Shown: positions 26,245 through 35,242, counted from the first letter of the stretch. The stretch is DNA of 46,836 bases from Sulfurovum sp. (GCA_027029065.1 JALVGO010000288.1:1-46836); one strand, 5' to 3'. Numbers and translations are program-made. Notes: a model not told the origin generated them from the sequence alone.

Positions 26245-28383
26245 CTAATGAAATTTATATTCCAAAGAGACTGCCACTGCCGGTGCCTCATCTAGATAGT
26301 TGCTTGTCGACTGAAAGTAGTTTCGCTTATTAATATCTTTATCAAACAGACCAAGCAGATTATATCCGTGCAGATAGAGTGTAGTTTGGTCATCTATTTT
26401 GTATATAAAAGAAAGGTTTAAATAGGCATTGAATCCAAATGCTTTTGTATTATTTTTATACACTGGGAGTCTATAATATTTAGCGTCATCTACTGTATCT
26501 GACAAAGGAAAAGTATTCTTGTTATAATCTGCCATATCTATAGCGCCCGGCATGCCCCAAAAAAGTCTTAATGAGCCTAGAAAACTTAATGACTCATCAT
26601 ATAAATAAGAGAATCTTAATTTTGTAATATGGTTATGCCAATTGGCAAAATCATTACCGTATCCGTATGGCGCTGCTGAAATGTTCTGCATTGGTACTGT
26701 ACCGATTGTCTTAAAGTCAATAAGTGATGTATAGGTATGTGACAATGATAAGCGATAAGACTCCTGTCTGTATTCTATGTTTCCTTCTATTGTATAAAAC
26801 TTTGCTGTACCAATTGCATTTGTCTGCCTAAGACTTCCATTATACGCGATAATATCATGTATGTTATAATTGCACTTAAAATAGTTGCTCCAATGTGCCA
26901 CATCATAACTATAAATTGTTTCTATCCTATCAATCGATTCTGTATTTGGATCTTGATGCGTTTCACTTACCTGTCTATACATATCAATCTCATCCATATG
27001 TCTGACTGAATGTGAATAATTCACTTTTAAGGTATTATGTCTATCTATTTTATATATTTCAGATACCCTATAAGAGAAGAGATTATCGGTATAAGTATGT
27101 TTGTCCAATCTCAAATCTGCAGTGGTTTCAAACTGACCATCTATTCTATGCATCTCTCCATAAAGAGAAAAAAGCCCTGTATGCCACGAATGAGTCTTAT
27201 TAAAAAAAGGTACAAAATCATTCTGATAATGAAGAAATCTGTTATAACTGTATTCCACACCAAGTGCATACGTACTATCCGTTTCAGCTTCATAAGTTGC
27301 CAATATTTTAAAATCTGTAATATCTTCATTTTGTTTTTTTTCTTTTCCAACTGAGAGATCAGAATTGTACTGATTACGCTTTTTGAGTTCTGAGCGAATA
27401 TAGGTTAAAACATATTCTACAGTAAGGTCATCGAGCTGTTGCCTGTAGGTAAAGTTATTACTCCATTGTTCATTTTCACTTCCAGTCTCAATCATATCTT
27501 CCGGATTTAAAAAAATATAAAATTGCTGATATGTCGGTATTTTCAGTCCCCCTTTGACATATCTACTCCATAATGAAAAATTCTCTCCACTAAATTCCAT
27601 ATAGAGTTTTTTTCTTTGTTGCCCTTCATAAGCACCATTCAAATCAACCAAAGGATGGCTAAAATTACGATAGGCATAAATATCTTTTTTCGGATAATCA
27701 AAAGCAAATTTGTTGATCACATCTTTTTTGTCTATGCCTCTATAACGATCTATACCAGCATAGACAAAAAGCCCCATTCCGTTTTCAAATTTGGTACCAT
27801 ACTTTACATCAACACTGCCAAAATTTTCACCATACCCCGCTTTGACTGTCGATACAAGACCATCAAATGTATCAGCATTAAATGTTTTAATATTGATCAC
27901 CCCGGCAATGGCTCCCGGACCATAAATAACCGATCCCGGACCACTAATAACCTGTATCTCCTCTATATCACCCAGCATAGAAAGCCACCTTTCCGCAACT
28001 GCACCGCCGTCAGTCCCTTTAATATTGAGAACCTTACCGTTGAGTGTGAGCAAGATCTTGTTGTTTCTGTCACTGATAATGCCACCAATACCAAGTTGAT
28101 TTCCATCTACTTTGAACATATAAGCTACATCCGGCACATAGATCTCTAACAATTCATCCAAAGAACGGGCACCGGAATTTTTAATATCATCTTGAGTAAT
28201 CGTTGTCACCATAGAAGGTACATATTTCCTATCTACACCAATTAGTGTAATAGAGTCATCGGAAACTTTAATTTGGGAGAGAGATTCGATATCCAAATTG
28301 AAAAGATTCTCAGATATATTCGAATCTGGATATGCTACAGATACACACAAAAGAAATACACCCAATCTATACCATCGTATCAT
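26245..28383 (-). CDS. TonB-dependent outer-membrane receptor
   Basis: This 712-residue protein has a signal peptide ending near residue 19, then a plug domain with IKVSDDSITLIGVDRKYVP, QDDIKNSGARSLDELLEIYV and VISGPGSVIYGPGAIAGVIN. A beta barrel follows and ends in AVSLEYKFH. TonB-dependent receptors import siderophores, metals, vitamins or glycans; nothing here fixes the substrate. Genes on both sides are signal-transduction genes and the spacers are 27 and 54 bp, so receptor and kinase are likely cotranscribed. AT content is higher than in the neighbours, which may point to transfer. Confidence 0.88.
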   Translation of the reverse strand: MIRWYRLGVFLLCVSVAYPDSNISENLFNLDIESLSQIKVSDDSITLIGVDRKYVPSMVTTITQDDIKNSGARSLDELLEIYVPDVAYMFKVDGNQLGIGGIISDRNNKILLTLNGKVLNIKGTDGGAVAERWLSMLGDIEEIQVISGPGSVIYGPGAIAGVINIKTFNADTFDGLVSTVKAGYGENFGSVDVKYGTKFENGMGLFVYAGIDRYRGIDKKDVINKFAFDYPKKDIYAYRNFSHPLVDLNGAYEGQQRKKLYMEFSGENFSLWSRYVKGGLKIPTYQQFYIFLNPEDMIETGSENEQWSNNFTYRQQLDDLTVEYVLTYIRSELKKRNQYNSDLSVGKEKKQNEDITDFKILATYEAETDSTYALGVEYSYNRFLHYQNDFVPFFNKTHSWHTGLFSLYGEMHRIDGQFETTADLRLDKHTYTDNLFSYRVSEIYKIDRHNTLKVNYSHSVRHMDEIDMYRQVSETHQDPNTESIDRIETIYSYDVAHWSNYFKCNYNIHDIIAYNGSLRQTNAIGTAKFYTIEGNIEYRQESYRLSLSHTYTSLIDFKTIGTVPMQNISAAPYGYGNDFANWHNHITKLRFSYLYDESLSFLGSLRLFWGMPGAIDMADYNKNTFPLSDTVDDAKYYRLPVYKNNTKAFGFNAYLNLSFIYKIDDQTTLYLHGYNLLGLFDKDINKRNYFQSTSNYLDEAPAVAVSLEYKFH

Positions 28384-28437
28384 CCCGTATCCTTTTGAGA
28401 TAAGTCTATTTGACTATTTTTTCCAAAAAAATATATA

Positions 28438-29481
28438 TCAATCTTTAAGTTCATCATATATCTTTTTAAATCTATTGATATGTCTATCAAAAAGGTCTAC
28501 AAGTTTTGGTTCAAACATTTTACCTTTCTGTGTATAGATATACGCTGCCGCTTCATCAAACGTCCATGCCTTTTTATAAGATCTTTCACTTGTCAATGCA
28601 TCAAACACATCCGCTATCGCAGTAATTCTACCTGCAATATGGATTTCATCTTCTTTAAGTCCATCAGGATATCCGTTACCATCCCAATGTTCATGGTGCT
28701 CTTTGGCAATAATTGCACACATTTGTAAAATAGGGCGGGTTGTATCCTTAAATATTCTGTACCCCTCGGTTGTATGGGTTTTCATAATCTTCCACTCTTC
28801 TGGAGTAAGTTTGCCTGGTTTATTTAAGATAGAGTCAGGAATTGCCACTTTCCCAGCATCATGGAATGGTGCCGCTTCATAGATCAAGTTTGCCTGTTCT
28901 TCGTCTATCCCATACAGTGATGCCAGTAGTTTCGCATAAGTTCCCACACGCAATACATGGCGACCTGTATTTTCATCTCTTGTCTCCATAATACTACCAA
29001 GTGCCAACGTCATCTCCTTTTGGGTAATCCTAAGTTCACTGTTAAGCCGTTTTATTTCGGAGACAGATACTTCTACTTTCTCTTCAAGACTGTGCTGATA
29101 TTCTGCAAGTTCCAAATGCATTTTGACACGTGCCGTAACCTCCTCATTGGCAAAAGGTTTTGAGATATAGTCTACCCCTCCGGAACGGAACGCTTTTACC
29201 TTTGCTGCGACATCGCTATGAGCACTGACAAAGATAATAGGAATCGAAGCTGTTTTTGGATCGGATTTGAGTATTTGACTTACCTCATAACCATCCATAT
29301 CCGGCATTTCAATATCAAGCAAAATCAGATCCGGTATCTTGGCACGAATACTTGCCAATGCCAGTTTTGCACTGGTGGCAATTCGTGTTTTGTAGCCTTT
29401 ATGTACCAAAAAACTGTTAAGCAGTTCCAAGTTTTCTTTTCTATCATCCACCAACAATATCTCTTTAGGCATATATGTCAA
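28438..29481 (-). CDS. Response regulator with HD-GYP phosphodiesterase domain
   Basis: This 347-residue protein has an N-terminal receiver (LLVDDRKENLELL; phospho-acceptor in LLDIEMPDMDGYEV), a short coiled linker near 125-155, and an HD-GYP domain with PFHDAGKVAIPD, KTHTTEGYRIF and HHEHWDGNGYPDG. HD-GYP enzymes hydrolyse cyclic di-GMP. The TTG at 29481 has GGAG five bases upstream; the ATG at 29472 (MPKEILLVDD) is the alternative. It is the first gene before the TonB receptor and YfiR-type kinase, and is the natural output of that kinase. Confidence 0.92.
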   Translation of the reverse strand: MTYMPKEILLVDDRKENLELLNSFLVHKGYKTRIATSAKLALASIRAKIPDLILLDIEMPDMDGYEVSQILKSDPKTASIPIIFVSAHSDVAAKVKAFRSGGVDYISKPFANEEVTARVKMHLELAEYQHSLEEKVEVSVSEIKRLNSELRITQKEMTLALGSIMETRDENTGRHVLRVGTYAKLLASLYGIDEEQANLIYEAAPFHDAGKVAIPDSILNKPGKLTPEEWKIMKTHTTEGYRIFKDTTRPILQMCAIIAKEHHEHWDGNGYPDGLKEDEIHIAGRITAIADVFDALTSERSYKKAWTFDEAAAYIYTQKGKMFEPKLVDLFDRHINRFKKIYDELKD

Positions 29482-29584
29482 GGTATCTCCTTTCTACATC
29501 TATTTACAGTGAAAAGATTGCTGACTTGACACTTGATTTGATGTACAGACACTTTATATCGTTGTATCATTACAAATCCCCTCC

Positions 29585-30469
29585 CTACCGAAATGTATTG
29601 CACTGTCTCAAATCACCGCTCTCAAATCCACGTTTGAACCATGCCATACGCTGTTGGGAACTGCCGTGTGTAAAGGCATCGGGACGGACTGCACGCCCTG
29701 CCTCTTTCTGCAGCGTGTCATCCCCGATCTTGCTGGCTGCATTGAGTGCCTCTTCAAGATCACCGGGTTCAAGCATGTGAAACTGCCGTTGCGCATAATG
29801 CCCCCACACGCCGGCATAGCAGTCAGCCTGAAGTTCTACTTTCACCTGCAGCGCATTGGCACGCGGGCCTCTGCCGCCCCATTGCTGTTTGATCTTCTGT
29901 ACTTTGTCCAGTGTACCAGTCAGATCCTGCACATGGTGTCCTATCTCATGCGCAAGCACATACGCCTGTGCAAAATCTCCCGGTGCATTGTGACGGCGTG
30001 CCAGTTCATCAAAAAACCCAAGATCAAGATAGACTTTTTTGTCTACAGGACAGTAAAACGGTCCCATCTGAGACTGTGCACCGCCGCACCCGCTATGGGT
30101 ATATCCTCTGTAAAGCACCAGTACCGGTGCCTTGTAACGCAGTCCATATTTGGGTAAAAGCTGACTCCAGACCTCTTCCGTACTTCTAAGCACTTTTTTA
30201 ATGAACACTGCCCGCTTTTCATCGACTGCTTTGTTGACAGGATGTGAGGCCTCTCCACCCATACCGATAAGTGCCAGCGGATTATACCCTGCCATGTAGG
30301 CAAGCAGACCCGCACCAATGATCAGCAGCCCAAACTTAGAACGCAGCAGTGGACGGATGAGTGGCCATAACATCATCATCGTACCCATACTCATTCTACC
30401 GCCGCCATACCTTCCCTGAGCACGTCTATCCTCTACATTTCGACTCTCTTCTTCATTATCAAGACGCAT
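29585..30469 (-). CDS. ypfJ: YpfJ-family neutral zinc metallopeptidase
   Basis: This 294-residue membrane-anchored protein has a transmembrane segment near residues 35-60 (FGLLIIGAGLLAYMAGYNP). The zincin motif AHEIGHHVQ is near 175, and GCGGAQSQMGPFYCP is typical of the family. Substrates are unknown. ATG at 30469 has GGAG about eight bases upstream. The upstream ATG at 30499 overlaps the TATAAT promoter box and is unlikely. It diverges from dnaX. Confidence 0.9.
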   Translation of the reverse strand: MRLDNEEESRNVEDRRAQGRYGGGRMSMGTMMMLWPLIRPLLRSKFGLLIIGAGLLAYMAGYNPLALIGMGGEASHPVNKAVDEKRAVFIKKVLRSTEEVWSQLLPKYGLRYKAPVLVLYRGYTHSGCGGAQSQMGPFYCPVDKKVYLDLGFFDELARRHNAPGDFAQAYVLAHEIGHHVQDLTGTLDKVQKIKQQWGGRGPRANALQVKVELQADCYAGVWGHYAQRQFHMLEPGDLEEALNAASKIGDDTLQKEAGRAVRPDAFTHGSSQQRMAWFKRGFESGDLRQCNTFR

Positions 30470-30504
30470 CTTATTCTCTCCTCTAATATATCGATCCATT
30501 ATAG

Positions 30505-30510
30505 ATTATA
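30505..30510 (-). promoter_or_regulatory. -10 box of ypfJ in the ypfJ-dnaX divergent spacer
   Basis: The minus strand reads TGGTATAAT about 36 bases upstream of the ypfJ ATG. On the plus strand TACAATAAT at 30533-30541 is a candidate -10 box for dnaX. Confidence 0.5.
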
Positions 30511-30565
30511 CCAATCAAAAGTAAAAATAGACTACAATAATAGTACTTTAAAAAGAGGAGTCTAT

Positions 30566-32617
30566 GTGTCATTAGTGTTAGCCAGAAAGTATCGTCCCGC
30601 CACATTTAACGACCTCATCGGGCAGGAATCGGTCTCTCAGACCCTTTCACTGGCATTGGACAACGGGCGCCTCTCGCACGCCTATCTCTTCTCGGGTCTC
30701 CGAGGAAGCGGGAAGACATCCACTGCCCGTATCTTCGCCAAAGCCCTGCTCTGCGAAAAGGGAGCAAGTTCCCATCCGTGTGGTGAGTGTACCCATTGTA
30801 TCATGGCAGCAGAGAACCGCCATATGGACATCATAGAGATGGATGCCGCCAGCAACCGCGGGATCGATGACATCAAAGACCTCATTGAGCATACCAAGTA
30901 CAAACCAAGCTCCGCACGTTTCAAGATCTTCATTATCGATGAAGTACATATGCTCACCAATCAGGCATTCAATGCCCTGCTTAAAACTCTGGAGGAGCCG
31001 CCTGATTTCGTCAAGTTTATCCTTGCAACCACCGATCCGCTCAAACTGCCAGCAACCATTCTTTCCAGAACCCAGCATTTCCGGTTCAAGAAGATTCCGC
31101 AGCAGCTGGTGCAGCGCCACCTTGAGCATATTCTCAACCTCGAACAGATCGGGTTTGAAAAAGAGGCGGTTGAGATCATCGCACGTACCGGTGCGGGCAG
31201 CCTGAGAGATTCACTGACACTGCTCGATCAGGCGATCGTCTATTCACAAAACTTTGTCGATGTTGCAACAGTCACAGGAATGCTCGGCATCATCGAGCCA
31301 AGCCTGCTTGAAAAGCTGCTTGAGGATATTGTCAAAAAAGATACTGCCGCTATCCTCGACTTTATCAAAGTTGCAGCCGACTATGAAGCGGAGATGATCC
31401 TCGATGAGCTGACACTCTACCTCAAAAGCCTCCTGCTTGAGGGCAGCAACAAACTTACCCCCATGATCATCGAACGTTTTTTCAGGATCATCGCCGAATC
31501 AAAAACCCTGCTTTCTCTCGGAAGTGACGGTGAATTTGTCCTCTCTCTGGCTCTGTTCAAAATGATGGAAGCACTGCAGATCAAAGATATCGACACCATG
31601 ATCAAAGGACTCGAACAGGAACTCAAAGGGGTTGAGGTCAACGAAATTGTGGTTACCACACCCGCACCGGATCTCTCTGCACCAAAGGAGGTGATCACCA
31701 TCACTGAAGAGGAGATCGTAGCAACCCTCCCTGTAGAGAAAAAAACACTGGAAGCAATCTCTTCCACAAGAGAAGAAAAACAAGAAAAAATCCATCCTAC
31801 TGAAGAAACAGAAACAACATTGGAAAAACCAGGAGTATCACCAACAACCTCCCCTCTCACCCCTGAATCCTCAACCCTCAACACTACCTCACAAAAAAGT
31901 ACTAAAAACGCAAATACACAAGAGGTACCCCCACAGGAAACTCCTTCCTCAACGCTCAGCGCTCAGCACTCAACACTCAATACCGGCAAATTCAAAGAAC
32001 TCATCTCCAAAATCTATGACAGAGACTATGACCTTGGCAGCTGTTTCGAGCGCAACATCACCTTTGTCAACTTTTCCGACAACCTGTTGACATGGGAATC
32101 TACTGCTGAAGATGCCGACAAGCAGATGCTCATCACCCATTGGGGTGTCATCAACATGTTTGTCAAAGAACTGTTTGGGTTTGAGACCAAAATAAAAAAT
32201 ATCGCTAAAAAAAAAGCCTGTAGGGGTCTGACCTCAGATGACAATGCTTCAGCGTTGTCGTCTGCGGGTCTGACCCCATCGAAATTGACCTCAGATGACA
32301 ATGCTTCAGCGTTGTCGTCTGCGGATCAAACAGATAGGAAGCAAGGTGTAGGGAGCAACGAGCAACCGACAGAGGGTAGAGAGAGTAGCGAGCAATCGAT
32401 AGAGAAAGTGCTGCAGGAAAATGCTGCACATAATGATGCTGACAGCGGCTCTATGATCGAAGAGATCGAGATGAAAAGCTCCTGTATCGCCCCTGATGCA
32501 GGCGAAACCGAAGCAGCCAGAGAGAAAGACCCTTCAACCCTGCTTGAAGAACCGATGGTTAAGACCGCACTGGAGCTTTTCAGCCCCAAAAAGGTGCGTA
32601 TTAAGCGGAAGGTTTAG
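30566..32617 (+). CDS. dnaX: DNA polymerase III subunits gamma/tau
   Basis: This 683-residue clamp-loader ATPase has the Walker A motif GLRGSGKTSTARIFAKAL near residue 45, zinc-binding CEKGASSHPCGECTHC near 65-80, Walker B FIIDEVHM near 118 and the SRC-like LSRTQHFRFKKI. GTG at 30566 has AGAGGAG five bases upstream. The overlapping ATG at 30564 reads only three codons. After about residue 365 comes a long low-complexity linker containing heptamer arrays and two in-frame copies of TSDDNASALSSA from a palindromic repeat. No slippage motif was checked for. Confidence 0.93.
   Translation: MSLVLARKYRPATFNDLIGQESVSQTLSLALDNGRLSHAYLFSGLRGSGKTSTARIFAKALLCEKGASSHPCGECTHCIMAAENRHMDIIEMDAASNRGIDDIKDLIEHTKYKPSSARFKIFIIDEVHMLTNQAFNALLKTLEEPPDFVKFILATTDPLKLPATILSRTQHFRFKKIPQQLVQRHLEHILNLEQIGFEKEAVEIIARTGAGSLRDSLTLLDQAIVYSQNFVDVATVTGMLGIIEPSLLEKLLEDIVKKDTAAILDFIKVAADYEAEMILDELTLYLKSLLLEGSNKLTPMIIERFFRIIAESKTLLSLGSDGEFVLSLALFKMMEALQIKDIDTMIKGLEQELKGVEVNEIVVTTPAPDLSAPKEVITITEEEIVATLPVEKKTLEAISSTREEKQEKIHPTEETETTLEKPGVSPTTSPLTPESSTLNTTSQKSTKNANTQEVPPQETPSSTLSAQHSTLNTGKFKELISKIYDRDYDLGSCFERNITFVNFSDNLLTWESTAEDADKQMLITHWGVINMFVKELFGFETKIKNIAKKKACRGLTSDDNASALSSAGLTPSKLTSDDNASALSSADQTDRKQGVGSNEQPTEGRESSEQSIEKVLQENAAHNDADSGSMIEEIEMKSSCIAPDAGETEAAREKDPSTLLEEPMVKTALELFSPKKVRIKRKV
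31851..31985. repeat. Heptamer arrays in the dnaX linker
   Basis: Period-7 stretches occur at 31851-31887 (CTCAACC units) and 31951-31985 (CGCTCAG and CACTCAA units). They are translated as STLNTT and STLSAQHSTLNTG. The units match those flanking the core module in folC. Confidence 0.65.
32223..32324. repeat. Palindromic repeat, partly duplicated in frame, inside dnaX
   Basis: Positions 32223-32277 form an imperfect hairpin that opens with GGGGTCTGACC and closes with GGGTCTGACCCC, around GACAATGC-TTCA-GCGTTGTC. A 39-bp segment (32229-32267) is repeated exactly at 32286-32324. The offset is 57 bp, a multiple of three. The shape is that of a REP doublet (REPIN). Confidence 0.75.
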
Positions 32618-32626
32618 TATTCTACT

Positions 32627-32646
32627 AAGAAAACACTCATTTTCTT
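32627..32646. terminator. Bidirectional terminator-like hairpin
   Basis: AAGAAAA and TTTTCTT pair across six bases between the convergent ends of dnaX and the phosphatase gene. The stem is weak and AT-rich. Confidence 0.4.
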
Positions 32647-32650
32647 ATAT

Positions 32651-33829
32651 TCAATCCAATAAGTAATTGATCACTGTTTGTATACCAAAAGAAGACGATG
32701 ATGGAGCCGGAGGAGAGGATTTGGTTAGCGTCAGAGAATCCACTCTGTTCCCATTTTCATCCGTCACACTAAACAGCAATTTATCCCCCTCAATATGAAT
32801 AGTACAGAAATGGCGAACTTTCTGTGCCTTGACAATATGAGGATAGCTGGGGTCAGGATCGTAAAGTGGTGCACCTCCTCCACCGGTTGTCACATGCTGT
32901 ACCCCGTTTACCACCGCTCTTGCATAGTAGTGGTTATGCCCCGTAAAAATAAAGCTTACCCCATATTTTTTAGCAAGTGGTTGAATATCATTTTGAACGT
33001 TGGCGTTATTGTGATGTCCCCCTGCAGACCATCCCGGTTCGTGCAAGAAAATGAGTTTCCACTTTTTACGGCTGGTTTTCAGATCGTTCTCAAGCCATTC
33101 GTATTGAGTGGAACCTGGTGAGTAGCTGACAAACTGATCTACCGCTGCAATATGTACCGGACCATAATCAAAGGAGTAGTAGTATCCTCCTGACGCATGA
33201 TGGGTGGGAAAATATTTGATGAAAAGGTCAGCATCACCTTCATGATTACCACGAATCCCGGCAATGGGCATCTGCGATTGAAACTGATGCAGATGGGTAT
33301 ATTGCGGATCAAAATATTCATTGTCCCAATCGCTCTCTCGATCTCCATGGCTGACAAAATCACCAGAGTGCAGTACCAGTGTCTGATAGGAGGTATTATT
33401 TTCATAGACATTGATCATCTTTGAAACAACACTGTCATGATCTTGTGGATTTGATCGAGTATCCCCATAAACAAAAATGTTAACACTCTTGGCACTGTTG
33501 CTTGGTGCAGTACGAAAACTGCCGCTGCCGACATTGTCGTTATCACAATTGATACTATAGTGGTAAAGAGTCCCCTGCATCAGGTTCGTGATCGTATAGA
33601 GATGCAGGTGTCCATTGGATCCACTGCTTGTCTCTTGGCTACTGCCACTTCCTGTTCCCCAGTCAATCGTACATGATTGTGTACTGTCAAGCTGCCAAAG
33701 TACTTTCATCTCCGTTACAATACCGTCATAGACCACATAGGGACCTTTTCGCACATCTGCTACTGCACTTGTACCTGTCAAGCCCATCATAACAGTAATA
33801 ACAGATACCCATCCGATGAATTTATTCAT
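32651..33829 (-). CDS. Secreted purple-acid-phosphatase-like metallophosphoesterase
   Basis: This approximately 392-residue protein has signal peptide MNKFIGWVSVITVMMGLTGT (cleavage after AVA). A fibronectin-III-like N-terminal domain begins RKGPYVVYDG. A calcineurin-like domain has VYGDTRSN, HSGDFVSHGD, RGNHEGD, FLHEPGWSAGGHH and FTGHNHYYAR. The organisation matches PhoD/PAP-type phosphatases acting outside the cytoplasm. The open frame reaches 33967 from a TTG, but that part covers a riboswitch-like leader and has no protein character. Ser/Pro-rich residues near the C-terminus may be a linker. The substrate is unknown. Confidence 0.83.
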   Translation of the reverse strand: MNKFIGWVSVITVMMGLTGTSAVADVRKGPYVVYDGIVTEMKVLWQLDSTQSCTIDWGTGSGSSQETSSGSNGHLHLYTITNLMQGTLYHYSINCDNDNVGSGSFRTAPSNSAKSVNIFVYGDTRSNPQDHDSVVSKMINVYENNTSYQTLVLHSGDFVSHGDRESDWDNEYFDPQYTHLHQFQSQMPIAGIRGNHEGDADLFIKYFPTHHASGGYYYSFDYGPVHIAAVDQFVSYSPGSTQYEWLENDLKTSRKKWKLIFLHEPGWSAGGHHNNANVQNDIQPLAKKYGVSFIFTGHNHYYARAVVNGVQHVTTGGGGAPLYDPDPSYPHIVKAQKVRHFCTIHIEGDKLLFSVTDENGNRVDSLTLTKSSPPAPSSSSFGIQTVINYLLD

Positions 33830-33853
33830 GATTATCGCCTTTATTATGTTAAG

Positions 33854-33890
33854 AAGATTGAAACAGACAATACCTACGTATTTCAATCTT
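33854..33890 (-). promoter_or_regulatory. Hairpin between riboswitch and phosphatase start
   Basis: AAGATTGAAA and TTTCAATCTT form a 10-bp stem about 25 bases upstream of the start. It may be the expression platform of the upstream aptamer. No U-run follows, so it is not a classic terminator. Confidence 0.4.
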
Positions 33891-33937
33891 GTAATAATGA
33901 GAGAAAAGCAATAGTAGAGGATATTAAAAGATTCTAC

Positions 33938-34017
33938 CATCAGCAACCCGGCTGACTTGAAAGACAAGTCCCGTGGCTTTCCGTCCCTGCCTCACGACAG
34001 GTTTGGCTTTTCTAATG
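33938..34017 (-). ncRNA. Probable cyclic di-GMP-I (GEMM) riboswitch
   Basis: Read on the minus strand, this leader has the GEMM-I layout. P1 pairs CATTA with TGATG. CCAAACC leads into P2 (CCTGTC/GGCAGG) capped by the GNRA loop GTGA. The conserved GGGACGGAAAGCC follows. P3 is formed by GACTTG/CAAGTC, and the 3' side carries GCCGGGTTGCTG, like the tetraloop receptor. It lies about 110 bases upstream of the secreted phosphatase. Ligand selectivity (c-di-GMP versus cGAMP) cannot be decided by eye. Confidence 0.82.
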
Positions 34018-34118
34018 TATAATTACTGTGAAATAATAACATAGTTGTATTATCTGTATATTACCAATCCTAAACGGAACGTTTGTAGGCTATGTTCTAT
34101 TTAGATATGAGTAGTGTT

Positions 34119-34388
34119 TTACTTGTTTCGTAACTTTATATCGCGTGATCGCATATATTTGTCAAAATCACTCATATGCTCTTGCTCTTTTTCATATTTC
34201 TCTATATCCTTTTGGTGGTCAATCACTGATTCATGCTTCACCACAGGTGGTACTTCAGGTACTTTCATGGGTGCATATACAGCTTGTTCATCTAACGTTG
34301 GCTCTATTTGTTTACTCTCCTTGGCACAACCGGAAAGATAAAGCAAACATACTCCAGATACCACAATAAAGTGTATTTTAGTATTCAT
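34119..34388 (-). CDS. Small lipoprotein of unknown function
   Basis: This 89-residue protein has a signal sequence with lipobox YLSGC (Cys 21). A Pro-rich segment (APMKVPEVPPVVKH) and a charged helical C-terminus follow. I do not recognise the family. AGGAGG precedes the ATG, eight bases after the ymdB stop, so it is probably the last gene of the ndk-to-ymdB operon. Confidence 0.75.
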   Translation of the reverse strand: MNTKIHFIVVSGVCLLYLSGCAKESKQIEPTLDEQAVYAPMKVPEVPPVVKHESVIDHQKDIEKYEKEQEHMSDFDKYMRSRDIKLRNK

Positions 34389-34396
34389 TTTTCCTC

Positions 34397-35203
34397 CTAT
34401 AATATAGCTTGCGTAACAACCTTTGGTTTTTCATCATAAATTTTAATCTTCTCTGCTCCAATACAGCGTCCATCGGCATCTAACTCAAATACTATCATTT
34501 GCAAAATCGCTTGACAACTGTCAGGGATATCGTGGTGTCCGCCAAGTCCGGTGAGAAAACGGCGCATCGGCACAGCCTTGTCCATCCCGATAACCCCGTC
34601 GCGACAGCCAGTCAGCCCCACATCTGTCACATAGGCACATCCGTTGCTGATACAAAGATCGTCCGTACCGACATGGGTGTGGGTGCCAAAGATCGCAGAG
34701 ACATCTTCATGAAGCATATGCAGCAGGACATTCTTCTCCGAACTCGCTTCGGCATGCATATCGATAATGATGTGTTTGATTCCCTGGGCTTTAAGTGAAG
34801 CAACCACGGAGGTGATCATGGTAAACGGGTTGTCCACCATCGGCATGGTGTAGTGTCCCATCAGATTGAGTATCGCCACTTCATGTCCATGGATAGATGT
34901 TTGGAAAATGCCTTTGCCCGGTGAGGCTTCAGGGTAGTTCATGGGGCGGATAAGCGGATGTGTTTCAAAGAGTTCAACAATCTCTTTTTTGTCAAAACTG
35001 TGGTTGCCTCCGGTCATCATATCGATACCGTAACCAAGCAGTTCATCTGCATTTTTGCGTGTCAGTCCAAAACCGTGTGAAGCATTTTCGTAGTTGGCAA
35101 TGACAAAATCAAGAAAGTGCTCCTGACGCAGACGTTTAAGATGTTTTTTAAGCATCAAACGCCCGGGTTTACCAACAATATCTCCAATAAACCCAATACG
35201 CAT
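34397..35203 (-). CDS. ymdB: YmdB-family metallophosphoesterase
   Basis: This 268-residue cytosolic dimetal phosphoesterase belongs to the TIGR00282 family, characterised in Bacillus as a 2',3'-cyclic nucleotide phosphodiesterase. Conserved segments are GDIVGKPG, ANYENASHGFGLT, GGNHSFDKKE, NLMGHYTMP, DMHAEASSEK and FGTHTHVGTDD. ATG at 35203 gives the family start MRIGFIGDIVG. A TTG one codon earlier is not needed. A GTTTAGC heptamer array directly upstream leaves little room for a strong ribosome-binding site. Confidence 0.9.
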   Translation of the reverse strand: MRIGFIGDIVGKPGRLMLKKHLKRLRQEHFLDFVIANYENASHGFGLTRKNADELLGYGIDMMTGGNHSFDKKEIVELFETHPLIRPMNYPEASPGKGIFQTSIHGHEVAILNLMGHYTMPMVDNPFTMITSVVASLKAQGIKHIIIDMHAEASSEKNVLLHMLHEDVSAIFGTHTHVGTDDLCISNGCAYVTDVGLTGCRDGVIGMDKAVPMRRFLTGLGGHHDIPDSCQAILQMIVFELDADGRCIGAEKIKIYDEKPKVVTQAIL

Positions 35204-35211
35204 CAATTTTT

Positions 35212-35242
35212 CTAAACGCTAAGCACTAAACGCTAAACGCTC
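35212..35242. repeat. Heptamer array between fabH and ymdB
   Basis: AAACGCT/AAGCACT units make up almost the whole 29-bp spacer. On the coding strand the array supplies the final Val codon and TAG stop of fabH (AGCGTTTAG). Confidence 0.8.

Noticed and set aside
33830..33967. 46-residue N-terminal extension of the secreted phosphatase
   Set aside because: It begins with TTG without a ribosome-binding site and translates the riboswitch-like leader. A proper signal peptide begins at 33829.
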